Source: Symbiodinium natans
Lineage: Eukaryota; Sar; Dinophyceae; Suessiales; Symbiodiniaceae
DNA length: 64,000 bases
Reading direction: 5' to 3'
NCBI GenBank assembly: GCA_905221605.1
Contig: CAJNDS010000380.1
Location: forward strand, 750,001 to 814,000
Positions 23,201 through 33,328 of this stretch are shown here, piece by piece. The notes beneath the pieces are model-generated. The model did not search any database, was not told the origin of the DNA, and worked only from the letters and a program-made list of their open reading frames with translations. Positions within the stretch are counted from its first letter, which is position 1. The number at the start of each line of letters is the position of its first letter. Made by a program: the position numbers and the translations under genes.

Positions 23201-26200
23201 GCTCATGCCTTTAGTGTCTAAGAAACGGCTAGACGTCCCCAAAGCCGTCAACCCCAATCCTGATAAGCCACTGGAGGTCCCCTACCTGGAGGGTCAGGCT
23301 ATCGGCGTGCTCGCTCCTGGCCCGGACAGGCAGAGCTACGTTTAAGAGAGCTTAAGCCGTAAACCCTAAATCCTAGGCCCTAAGCCCTGAACCCTAGAGT
23401 TGATGTTTTTGCTAAGCCTGTCGGTCGGTTTCAGGGTTTAGGCTTTGTAGGGCTTGTGGAATACTTGGAGGTTCATGCTCAGTTGACTCAGTTATAATAA
23501 GGTTGAAAAGTATGGTAACTGTACTTATAACCCCATTTATTATCATAAGGGTACTTAAATCCCTACTTAAACCTCCAAGTAGGAGTTTGCGGGGCTTGTT
23601 TGAGAGTCTGGAAGTTCGGCGGTTGAAGGGTTTGGCACTTCACAGCCATCTTCGTGTCCTCCCTTCTCGAGAGGCCTCGTGTGTCAGATATCCCTTGCGT
23701 GGAGGGTTTCCGAAAATAGGGTACCCTTTTTTAAAGGTCACCAGAATGCGGATTCTGCTAGTTCTGGGAGACCCCTGTGTATTGGGACTTCCCTGGGAAG
23801 TGGGCTTAACCCTCATCCCACCCTAAACTTTAACTTTCAGCCCTAAAGCACCCAGAAGTTTAAGCCCTAAACCACCCTAATATCTAGGCTCTAAACCACC
23901 CTAAAGTCTAAGCTCAAGCTCAAGACCCTAAACCCTACCACTTGTGCGAGCATCGCAGTTGGGCCAAGGGTTCCCTGCACCCCTCAGAATCAAATACAAC
24001 CCCTCAACCCGAAACCCTGAACCCGAAACCCTGAACCCCACTTGGGGCGAAATCGAATTTTTGGGGGGTATATTCGCTGTACGGCAACATCTGACCCTGG
24101 TGTACCCTATCCCCTATTCAGCACACACCCCAATCGGGTTTAGGATTCGGGGGCGCAAAGCCTGATGCCCTAGGACCCAGAGTAGGCCCCTTGTCCCCTT
24201 TTCTTCGGTTTAGGCTCCCTCATTAGGCTCCCTCTATACAAAAAAAGGGCACCCTTATTCCTGGGTTACTACTTGGGTCGAGTTTCATCTGGGGGTTTAC
24301 GACGAAAATAGGGGACCCCCAAAATAGACCCCAAAAAGCAGGATTCCCTTTCTATAATGACCCAATAAGAAGGTACCCCTAAGAAAAGGTACTCCTAAGA
24401 TCGTAAACCCCTGTCTGGGCAAGAAGAGGACTGGCGAGAAGCCGGCGAAGCTCCGTCTCTACTCCATCGCCTCCTCCAGGTGCGGCTCTCCCAGTCTGAA
24501 GGGACCGCTGCGTTTTTTTTTTTTTTTGCAGGGGCTTGCTTGGAGGTTCATCCCGGTATTTCATAAGGTAGGGTTAGGTATGGTAGCTATATGTATAAGC
24601 CTATTTAGGGCAACTTGTAACCCTACTTTTTACTACCCAAATGAAGAAGGAGGTACTCAGACACAAGTACGCTGGGCACCGGGTTCATGCTTGTCAGACA
24701 TCACCCTCAGCCCCAGAGAGTCCCAACACCCTCACCCTAAGCCTCAACCCCAAACCCCAAACCCCAAACCCTAAACCCTAAACCCTAAACCCTAAACCCT
24801 AAACCCTAAACCCTAAACCCTAAACCCCAAACCCCAAACCCCAAACCCCAAACCCTAACCCTGAACCGCAAGGTCCGGAGACGACCAGCGATCCAAGACC
24901 CTGTCTCTGTGCGTCAAGCGCGTTGTGGACGTCTCGGAGCGCTCAACTGGCCTGGCCGGTGACGGGTATGGTTTATTACTTGGAGGTTCATGGTACTTAT
25001 TCATCAATTATGACTGTACTTATAACCCACTTATAAGCCCCTTAAGTGCCCTAATATGGTTATAAGTACAATTATAAGTACAGCTATAAGTGGTTAATTT
25101 TAACGCTACGCGACCCGCCTCGGCCCGGCCCAGCGCATCCGCGTGAGCATGGTGATTCCGCAGCGCCCAAGTCGCTGGACCCCAAGCAATAAGGGTTGGG
25201 TTGAGGGTTGAGGGTTGAGGGTTCCGGTTTTATGGTTTATGGTTTGGGGTTTGGGGTTGAGGGTTAGTTTAGGGCTCAAGGTTCACGCTTTGGGGTTGAG
25301 GGTTTTTTTGGGTTTGGGGTTCGGCTTGGAGTGATCGTAGGGTTGAGCCAGGCCCCTTAAGGTTTAAGGCGACTCTTCGGCAGGGGGGGGGGTGGGGGGG
25401 GTAGGGGGGGGGAGGGGGGAGGGTGGGGGGGGGGGGGTGTGGGGGGGGGGGGGGGGGGGGGGGGGGGGAACAACGGGGGGGGCCCTGCTGGGAGGGGCTT
25501 CAACCGCCTCTGGTCCTGGCGAACCGTCCGCTTGCGGACCCCGGTTTCCCAGGGGGGGTACCCATTTGAGGCCAAAAAAAGGGGTCCGAAAAAGGGGTTT
25601 TGATGTGGGGGGAGGATTTGGAGGGGGGTGCCTGTTCTGACAACCTATACACCTCCGGCCCGAGGCCTCGGCGGATATAAGCACCATGAGCCTCCAAGTA
25701 GGGTTTGGGGGATTGTGCTTGGGTTTCCTTGTATACTGCCTCAAAGGATATTCAGGGGATGCGGGGAAGCTCATTTCCTATTTCCTTGCAGAGAAGCCGC
25801 AAGCCGTAAGGCGAGTCGGTGCAGCCTGGTGGGGTGTGCTCCAACTATCTCTGCGATGCCCGACCAGGGGACAAGGTGGTGATCACTGGCCCCACAGGGA
25901 ATGACATGCTTCTTCCTGAAGAATCCGAGTGCAACTTGATTTTTGTTGCCACTGGCACCGGGATAGCACCAATCCGCTCATTGTTGCGACGGCTTTTTCA
26001 TGATCGGGCCGAAGCCAACGAAGACGCTGGGAATCCCAATTTTAATTGCTTTTTTTTTTTTTTGGGGGGGGGGTTTTGGGATACCCTTACAAACCCCTTT
26101 ACTGGCCCGCCCTCCCCCCCAAAACATCCTAGGATGGAACGCGGAAGTTTCAAGGGCTGGCCTGGCTTTTCTACGGAGTGCGCGACGCAGTATCGCGGCT

Positions 26201-26504
26201 CTATGACTCTGAGCACATGGCCTACAAGGCCAAGTTCCCGGAACATTTCAGATACAACTGCGCCATGAGCCGCGAGGGCAAGCTTGGAGAGAGGTATGTG
26301 CACACAGAGATGAGCCGATGCATGGACGAGCTTTGGCAGCTACTGCAGCTGCCCAATACTCACCTTTACGCGTGCGGCCTTAAGGCGTTGGAATCCAGCC
26401 TCACTGACAGCCTTGCATCCGCTGCTCGGGACCGCGGCCAGGACTGGCGTGAGATTCAGAAGGCAATGCGGACGGACGGGCGTTACCACGTAGAGGTCTA
26501 TTGA
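23201..26504 (+). CDS. petH: Ferredoxin-NADP(+) reductase, plastid type
   Basis: Five exons splice in perfect phase: 23201-23339 (EVPYLEGQAIGVLAPG), 24424-24479 (PAKLRLYSIASS, the FAD-binding motif), 24873-24970 (SGDDQRSKTLSLCVKRVV), 25811-26025 (GGVCSNYLCD, ATGTGIAPIRS of the NADP site) and 26148-26504 (GLAWLFYGVRD, YACGLKALE, ending HVEVY with the C-terminal Tyr typical of the family). This covers 287 residues, nearly the whole mature enzyme of about 300. It passes electrons from photosystem I-reduced ferredoxin to NADP in the plastid. The 26026-26147 intron appears to have a GC donor. Introns hold hairpin elements and a very long G tract. The targeting sequence must lie upstream and is not firmly located. 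Confidence 0.85.
23463..23580. mobile_element. Hairpin element, family B copy in the FNR intron
   Basis: The left end ACTTGGAGGTT pairs with the right end AACCTCCAAGT. The interior tgtacttataacccc is shared with copies at 24976, 28044 and 41213. No clear target-site duplication was seen. Confidence 0.7.
23702..23800. mobile_element. Family C hairpin element, degenerate copy in the FNR intron
   Basis: It starts gagggtttccgaaaataggg and contains gtaccc and agaccc words in the family C order. The right end (gggacttccc) is degenerate. Confidence 0.4.
24289..24410. mobile_element. Family C hairpin element immediately before an FNR exon
   Basis: The left end gggggtttacgacgaaaata pairs with the right end gatcgtaaacccc. 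It lies 15 bases before the exon that carries RLYSIASS, so its right edge practically adjoins the acceptor. Confidence 0.6.
24745..24864. repeat. Interstitial CCCTAAA/CCCCAAA array before an FNR exon
   Basis: About sixteen units, changing from CCCCAAA to CCCTAAA and back, ending nine bases before the AAG acceptor at 24870-24872. Confidence 0.85.
24976..25125. mobile_element. Family B element left half, joined to the repeated 33-mer
   Basis: It starts ACTTGGAGGTTCATGGTACT and has the family B interior (tgtacttataaccc), but the expected right terminal repeat is missing. Instead the sequence runs into the 33-bp block 25093-25125 that is also found at 2403. This suggests truncation or recombination at that point. 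Confidence 0.5.
25382..25468. repeat. Near-homopolymeric G tract (about 87 bases)
   Basis: Mostly G with a few T/A interruptions, inside the 840-bp FNR intron 24971-25810. The open frames across it (poly-Gly or poly-Pro) are artefacts. Confidence 0.9.
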
Positions 26505-27451
26505 ACCGAGTTGGCGTTCTGTGCCAGCGACGTTCAGGATGCTGCACGCCGGTGACAAGGCAGACAAAAGCAGCGCGTCAGAGGGAAGTAGGATGAAGAG
26601 ACTGCATGCTCTCGGTTGCTCGGCAGCATACAACACGGTCCAAAGACCCCTATTCCGTGCACCCCAAACCCGAAATGCCAAGCTCTGAACCCTAAGCCTT
26701 CTTTTAAACCCCTGAGCCTTTGAGCCTTTGAGCCTTTGAGCCTTGAACTTGATTTCGTTCCCGCATTGGCTCGTCAACCGGGAGCCCGGCTGTGAGATCG
26801 CGAGCGAACGCGGAGGCGCGACCGGGGGTCGTTCCGAGGGGATCGTGCTCAGTTGAGGAAGAAGGGTACCCCTTAACGCTCAAGCCTATAGATCAACAAG
26901 CCCAAAGCAGCAATCCTCAAACCTAATTAGTCAAGCCCTGAACCTACAGGGTCTAGGCAGCCGCGTTAGATTGAAGGACTTTCTAAGGCCCGGAAAGCCC
27001 TCGAAGTGTCAGGTCCTTGCTCTTGAGGTTGTCGTGGCCCTTTCATCATAGATTTTGAGACCTTGCACATGTGCAGGTTTATGGGGTGATAGGGTTTATG
27101 TAGGGCCGGGCTTACAGGGCTTGCAGGGCTTACAGGGTGTATGGCTGAAGGTGCAGCTGCGGGTACAGTAGGCTTTTTACAGCCCCGGTCCCCACACCTT
27201 AAAAACTCCAAACATCGAGTCGCTATGAGAGCAGCCGAGGCAGCCAAGGGCACCCATCTAATGCCTTAGTCCCCAAGTCCACGCCCTACAAATACAGTCC
27301 TCAAAACCTACAAATCCCAGGTAACCCCCCCCCCCCTTTAAAAGGTCGGCTTCCCGCGTGGGACGCAAGAGTCGTCCGCAAAAGGCAGGCTTGTGCAGTA
27401 GGGTGTCTTTGGCGGTTTTTACTTGGTTTTTGGAAGGCTGCGGAAACCTCC
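26505..27451. other. 3' flank and spacer after FNR
   Basis: No convincing exon was seen. It contains a short tandem gagccttt run at about 26711-26740 and a tract of C at 27327-27338. Confidence 0.4.
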
Positions 27452-28045
27452 ATGAGTTCCACATCGACCACTTTGGGGGGGCGCGGCGGTCAGGGGTTCC
27501 GGTACGTCCAAAGGTCCGTTGAGCTGGGACAGGTCTAGCACAAGCAGATTCACAACGAGATGCAAGAGATGCTGCCCATGTTCAGTGAGGACCAGAGCCA
27601 GCAGCCCTAAGCCCTAAACCCTAAACCGAAGCCTTGAGCCCTAAGCGCCCAAGCCCCCTAAGCCCCAGAGCCCCAAAGGATGAGGGCGACTTTATATCTC
27701 CAGGAGGCCCAGTTTGAGAGCCACGACCCCTTAATTGAGGCATGTGTCGGAACTCAAACAAAGGGATCCTGTATCGTTGAACTCAAAACCAGAGTGTAGG
27801 GATTGGCAGAGCAGCAGTCCTGACGAGAGCTGCAGAAACTGCGCAAGGAACCCAACAACCCTTTCATGGGGACATTAAACAGAACCTTGACATGTATAGA
27901 GATCCTAGAGATCCTGACTCTGAGTTAGGCTCAAGGTAGCCCCTGCTTCAGCGACTGCGTCGAGTCCACCAGGACGTGGAGGATGACCTTGACAACGCTG
28001 GCGCCTCCAATCAGCTCGTGCTAAGCAGCGCTCTCGGAGCCCCAC
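27452..28045 (+). CDS. Cluster of exon-like segments, unrecognised helical protein
   Basis: Segments with coding-type codon use include 27545-27604 (QIHNEMQEMLPMFSEDQSQQ), about 27822-27870 (RELQKLRKEPNNPFM) and 27944-28044 (LLQRLRRVHQDVEDDLDNAG, SNQLVLSSALGAP). Their Gln/Leu/Glu-rich composition suggests helices or coiled coil. An upstream ATG at 27452 opens a 27-residue frame (RYVQRSVELGQ) that is in the same phase as the 27545 segment but separated from it by GTC TAG CAC AAG. Either a splice site lies there or the frame is broken. No family recognised. Confidence 0.35.
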
Positions 28046-28192
28046 TTGGAGGTTCAGGGTACTTCCTAACCCAGTAGAAGTGTAAGTGTAGTTGTATCCC
28101 ACGTATAAGCCCCTTAAGTACCCTAATAGGGTTATAATTGGGTTAGAAGTACAGTTGTGATTGGGGTTGCTAAGGACCATGAACCTCCAAGT
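28044..28192. mobile_element. Hairpin element, family B, most complete copy
   Basis: ACTTGGAGGTTCA at the left and TGAACCTCCAAGT at the right give 13-bp perfect terminal inverted repeats over 149 bp. Flanks ggagcccc (left) and atagcccc (right) match at 6 of 8 positions, a possible decayed 8-bp target duplication. It starts exactly at the end of the exon-like segment 27944-28044. Confidence 0.75.
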
Positions 28193-28555
28193 ATAGCCCC
28201 TGGCAAAACGAAACAAAAAAAGACGCTAATTGCCGAAGCAGCCTGCCCATGCGTATGTCCCCAAACCACACGGCAAGTTCTTTACGCGCGACACCCCAAG
28301 TCCCTTAACTGCCCCACAAAATGCCTTGAAACCCCCCAAAGAACCCTAAACCATCCTAAATCCTACAAACCTGACCACCCTACTCCCCCAAGAAAAAACC
28401 CTGCAAGCCCCGAAGCCCTCAAGCCCACACAGCCTTGAACCTTGAATCCAAGGTTGGGCAAAGAAGGAGAGGGAGGCGGGAAGAAGCCGGGCTGAGGGAT
28501 GCCAATATGCGGGGTGGGAGTTCCCTGAGACTACAAGTAGGGCCAAAGAACCTTA

Positions 28556-28665
28556 TTTAGGGGTTTACGAAATCAGGGGTACCTGATTGAGGTGTTGATT
28601 AGAAGGGACTCCTTGTATTTTGGGGGTCTATATTGGGGCCCCTTACTTTTGTAAACCCCCATGTT
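28556..28665. mobile_element. Hairpin element, family C copy
   Basis: The left end ggggtttacgaaatcagggg pairs with the right end cttttgtaaaccccc. The interior has attttgggggtctatatt, shared with the 50336 and 52108 copies. Confidence 0.65.
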
Positions 28666-29061
28666 GGAGTATTTGGGAATAGCTCTTCAGACGGTTACGA
28701 CAAGGGAGAGTCAGTAGAGTTCTGCATGAACGAGTTTTTGAGGCTCTCGAGCCGAAGCGCCCTAAAGCCTAAATTAAGCCTAATGCAGGCAGTTTCAGGT
28801 TGAGGGTTTGGGGCTGAGGGTTTAGGGTTTTGGGCAGTGTTCAGGGCTGAGTGTTTAGAATTAGTGTTTGGGGTTGAGAGTTGAGGATCCCCACTTTCAG
28901 CAACCCCCCAAGTCAGAAGCCCCCAGTACGAAAGCTTCAGAAGAGAAGGTTCAGGACCGCAGTTGCGGGTAATTTCGAGCGGTCTTTGGGGTTTTGGGTT
29001 TTAGGGCGGTTTGGGGCTTTTCAGGGATTCGGGGTCTTGTCCTCGGAGGGCCTTCGCGGGG

Positions 29062-29247
29062 CCCTTGTCTAGATCTCTAGATGTATTTAAGCTGTTCGTG
29101 TGGAGCCAGGTGTGGTTCAAGTCGCACGCGCCTGAGCAGAGGCCCAAAGGGTTCGGGTGTCGTTTCTGCGTGGCCCTATCCATAGAACCGCCTGTGTGGA
29201 CGCCAGGCGGCCGACTCCACACCGGGAGGCCGCCAGACCGCTTTTAG
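29062..29247 (+). CDS. Terminal exon of an unrecognised protein
   Basis: The frame SLDVFKLFVWSQVWFKSHAP continues through CRFCVALSIEPPVW to RPPDRF and a TAG at 29245-29247. Strong G/C bias at third positions supports coding. The acceptor is unclear (several AGs between 29060 and 29080). An upstream exon may lie at about 28905-28968, before a GTAATT donor. Confidence 0.4.
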   Translation, partial: PLSRSLDVFKLFVWSQVWFKSHAPEQRPKGFGCRFCVALSIEPPVWTPGGRLHTGRPPDRF

Positions 29248-29563
29248 GATGCCCTAAGCCCCTAAGCCTAAAAACCCGAGCACCTCAAACAAAACGCCGT
29301 GTAAAGCCCCTGAAATCCTGTAAATGCCCGAGACCCTAAAATAGCCCTGAAGCCCCTGGAACCCCTACAACTCCTCACGCCCCTTACAAAGCCTGCAAAG
29401 CCCCCCAAAAAGGTGCTTAAGAAGGCCTCCAAACAGCGCTTGAACCGCCCTTAAAGACCCTTTAAACAACCCTACAAAGCCCCAAAAGGGTGCTTAAGAA
29501 GGCCCTTAAACAGCCCTCTAAACCCTAAACCCTAAACCCTAAACCCTCAAAGGCCCTCAAAAG

Positions 29564-30171
29564 CGCTAGCAGAGGCCACATTGAGGTTCATGGAGCACTT
29601 GGCGCGACTCACCGGTCTCTCCGTCTTTGGTTGGCAGGCAGGGGCTTAGGGCTTAGGGTTTTGGGGGTTTAGGCTTAGGGTTGTTTAGGGTTCAGGGTTA
29701 TTTATGGCCTTAGGGTTTTTGGGTTTCGGATTTTGTTCCCCAGGTTTAGGGGCTGACAATTTGGGTTTTGGGCTTACGGTTTAGGGATTGGGGTGGCTCG
29801 GGGGGTTCGGGGGTGGGGGCTCCGGGATTGTTCTTCGTAATGTATTGGGAGTCCTCCAAAATCCATGGGCTTTTTCAGGTTTAGGGGTTGGGGGGTTTGG
29901 GGTTTTGGGGGTTGCGGGGATCGGGGTTTGCGGTTGATTTCCTAAGGGGGGATCCTTTTGAACCCACTGAGGTTGAAACCCACAAATCGCAAGGTCCCTG
30001 AGCCCTTGACCCCATTCCTTCGTGCAAGAACACCCTCAAACACCCTAAACAACCCCCCCCAACCCCAAAACCTGTAGGTCGCCATCCTTTTGTGGGATGC
30101 AGCCTGTCGAACTCTTTTTGTGGCAGCCTCGGCCCTCAAAGCGGTATCGAGTGTCGCGGGTTTAAGCGCAG
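29564..30171 (+). CDS. Two phase-compatible exons of an unrecognised protein
   Basis: Exon 29564-29637 (LAEATLRFMEHLARLTGLSV, ending FGWQ) is followed in phase by 30078-30171 (VAILLWDAACRTLFVAASAL, then KAVSSVAGLSA). The donor of the first looks like GC (gcaggg), and that of the second is GTGGTT. The second exon could form a hydrophobic helix. No family recognised. Exons further 3' may include about 31478-31530 (GFLVFLSTPTKLGRGFQV then TGA). Confidence 0.45.
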
Positions 30172-30191
30172 GTGGTTGGTTTTGGCATTGT

Positions 30192-30258
<67 letters not shown>
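30192..30258. repeat. (ATG)n trinucleotide repeat
   Basis: About 22 uninterrupted ATG/GAT units directly after a predicted exon end. Poly-Met and poly-Asp reading frames over it are artefacts. Confidence 0.95.
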
Positions 30259-30260
<2 letters not shown>

Positions 30261-30499
30261 ATTCTTATTATTTCAGAAGTACTTTTCTGGGTGTCTTATA
30301 CGTGGCGCCTTCGTTGCTTCGCTTCTCTTTTTGTGTGTTTCCTCCCTCCTTCTCTCTCTCTCTCTCTCTCTTGCTCTTGTTTGGGGCTGAGCCGTGTCTA
30401 GGGTTTAGTTTTAGGGCTCGGGACTTAAACATGGCTTGTTCAACTTAGAGTTTGCGGTTCTAAAGGCTTCAGGGTTTAGGTGTAAACCACACATCCGGA

Positions 30500-32384
30500 G
30501 CTCGGAGTTCGACGTGTTTTTTCATTTTAAATGAGGGGTTAGGCTGTAGGGTTTAAGTGTAGGGTTTGGGGTTTAAACATGTTTAGCCCAGACTACGGTT
30601 TGAGTGTGTCGGCAAGGGTTTAGGGTGGGGTCTAACTATGGTTTGTTTATATCCAGGTTTTCGGTTCATTGTTTAAGCAATCTACGTGTCGAGTTTCATG
30701 CGTCATGTGTGTAGAGGCAGACTATATATATATATATATATATATATAAATATGTGTGTGTGTACATGATCCAGCGAATGTATATGTGTATTATTTAGAT
30801 GGATAGATAGAGACGATTTGGGGAGGGTTCATTCGGGCTTTCGGCCGTGGCTTTTCACTTTAGGTTTTGTATGGTTGTCGAAACTTAGAGTGCAGAGTTT
30901 AGAGCGTATTTGATTCAGGGCTTTGGGCTTTTAGGGTTTGTCGTTTGTGGGTCAAGTTCAGGCTTTCGGTTTTGACATGGCTTGTGTATTTTAGGGCTTG
31001 CGGTTCTGGGAGTTTAGCAGGTGAAGGGCCTAACATGGCTTCTAAAATCCCGAGCACGGCTGCAAAACGAGCCAAGCCGGAACGAATGTCTGTGAACGTT
31101 TGGAAAGCTTAAGGTTTCCGTTGGAGGGTTTTTCGCATCTGAGTAAGTTTCAGAAGTCACGGTCATAGCAAGCTCCCAGTTTCCTGTAATCAAGTTTATG
31201 TTATCCGTCAGGGATACTAGGCCGAAAGGCCTCATCACATATTTCGTTCAGCTCGCACACGAGTGAGTGGCGTTCCTGTTTAGGGCTTCGGTTTCATCTT
31301 TCTGGGAAAGCTTGGTTGTTTGAATTGAGGCTCAGGGTTTAGTGTTATAGGAACTGGTGTGCTGAGGGTTGGGATATCCAAAAACTCAAGGTTTTAGAGC
31401 ATAGCAAGGCGAAGTGTTTAATGTAGGCTTCGGGCTGAGAGGTTTAGGTTTCAGGGCTGCAGTTGTAGGATTCCTTGTGTTTCTCTCCACGCCCACCAAG
31501 CTTGGACGAGGCTTCCAAGTCTGACCTGGAAGTCCTGAGCTGAGTTAGACATTCCTAAAAACCCCAAGCCCCTAAACCGCGGGCTTAAGGGCTCAGGGGT
31601 GTGAGGGTTTAGCAGGTGAAGGGTTTTTCGGGGCTTCCGGGCTGAGGAGCCGAAGGATGAGAGCTAGGAAAGCTTCGGACGCGGATTTGGGGTTTAAGGT
31701 CTCGGGCTCATTGTGCTGTGTAGTTCTTCAAAGATCCCACTCCTACTTATGCCATTTTCTGAAGGCAGCCTCTGTAAGTTGAGTTTGAAGTTCTCAACCC
31801 CAAAACCCCAAACCGCAGACTGAAGCTGGCATTTATGATCAGATTTAGCGTCCAGCTACCCAAGTAGTAGACCTTTAGTACGTGTTGCGGTCAAATACTG
31901 CCGCAAGGGCCCCTAAGTACCGGGGCAGAGATCTTCTGAAGCCCTATGAATTGCACCCAAAACTTAAGCCCTACACCCTGTTCCCAGACCAAGTGCCTCA
32001 AGCCGTTTTGTTAGACTGAGTTCGTTTTCATCACGGAGTATCAATGTTGTCCCACAGCCTTGTGGACTTCATTTCTGCAGAATTGTATATAACTTGCGCA
32101 AATGTAGGTTTGCATACATTGGTATATAAGTAATAACAATCTGTTAAAGGGATGTTAAATGGATTTGGCAGTAATGATCATGGACAATGTGGTATTGAAA
32201 CTGACAGCACTGAAATACAATCGCCAACAGTTGTACAGATCTAACAAGATTATATACGTATATAACATCAAAAGATATTATATATATATGTATATATATA
32301 TATATATTTTCAATATATATATATATATATGTATATTTATATGTATTATGATTACAACTATTGAAAACATTGATGATATTTGTG
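30500..32384. other. AT-richer spacer, mostly non-coding
   Basis: It holds a TA microsatellite at 30722-30750, TA/TATG runs at about 32278-32340, and many TTTAGGG-type words. One possible short exon (about 31478-31530) is mentioned under the gene at 29564. Nothing else is convincing. Confidence 0.4.
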
Positions 32385-32387
32385 GAG

Positions 32388-33297
32388 GAGCCTTTGTGCA
32401 CCCGTGCAAGGCCGTTAAGGAGCTGCCGGCCGCGGTGGCGGCTCTGGTGCTTTTGCTCCGCAAGGAGCCAGGGTCTGGGATGCAAGGGCCCTGGGTTGCA
32501 TACCCTAAACCCTAAACCCTACACCCTGGGGGTGTTAGGGGGGTTTGGGGTTTTGAGGCTTCTGGGCCCTTTGGGTAGGTTGGGTTTGAGGGTTTGAGGA
32601 TTCTAGGGCTGTGGGGGTGTAGGGTTCTCGGGTTCTGGAACTTTTTGGTTTGGGTTGAGGGTTTAGGGTTTAGGGTTTAGGGTTTAGGGTTTAGGGTTTA
32701 GGGTTTAGGGTTTAGGCTTTAGGCTTTAGGGTTTTAGGGTTTTAGGGTTGAGGATTAGGGTTCAAGCCTGCGGGCCTCCGCCCTTGGCAACACAGCCGGA
32801 GCAGACACTGCCACGAGCGCCTTCGGCGGCGGCGAGGCCAACGCCGGAGGCTGCTTTGACAGCAGCCGTACCCTAAACCCTAAACCCTACACCCCTAACG
32901 CCTAAACCCTAAATCCTAAACCCTAAAACCCTAAACCCTAAACCCTAAACTCTAAAACCCTAAAACCCTAAAACCCTAACACCCTAACACTCTAAAACCC
33001 TAACACCCTAACACCCTAAAACCCTAAAACCCTAACACCCTAACACCCTAACACCCTAACACCCTAACACCCTAACACCCTAACACCCAACACCCTAACA
33101 CCCTAACACCCTAACACCCTAACACCCTAACACCCTAACACCCTAAACCCCTGAACCCTAACCCTTAACCCTAAATCCAGGGCCATCGGCTTGAAGTGCA
33201 CTCAGACTCGCTGGTCCCACCGCAGGCCTCCCAAGAGCCCTAATTGCAACCCTTTGATGAAGGACTCGGCCCCAGATGCAAGCAAATCAGGTTCTAT

Positions 33298-33328
<31 letters not shown>

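Noticed and set aside
25364-25774. Proline-rich protein on the reverse strand
   Set aside because: It is the complement of a homopolymeric G tract inside a well-supported FNR intron.
30192-30258. Poly-Met or poly-Asp protein
   Set aside because: A plain ATG trinucleotide repeat. Flanking frame sequence lacks codon bias.
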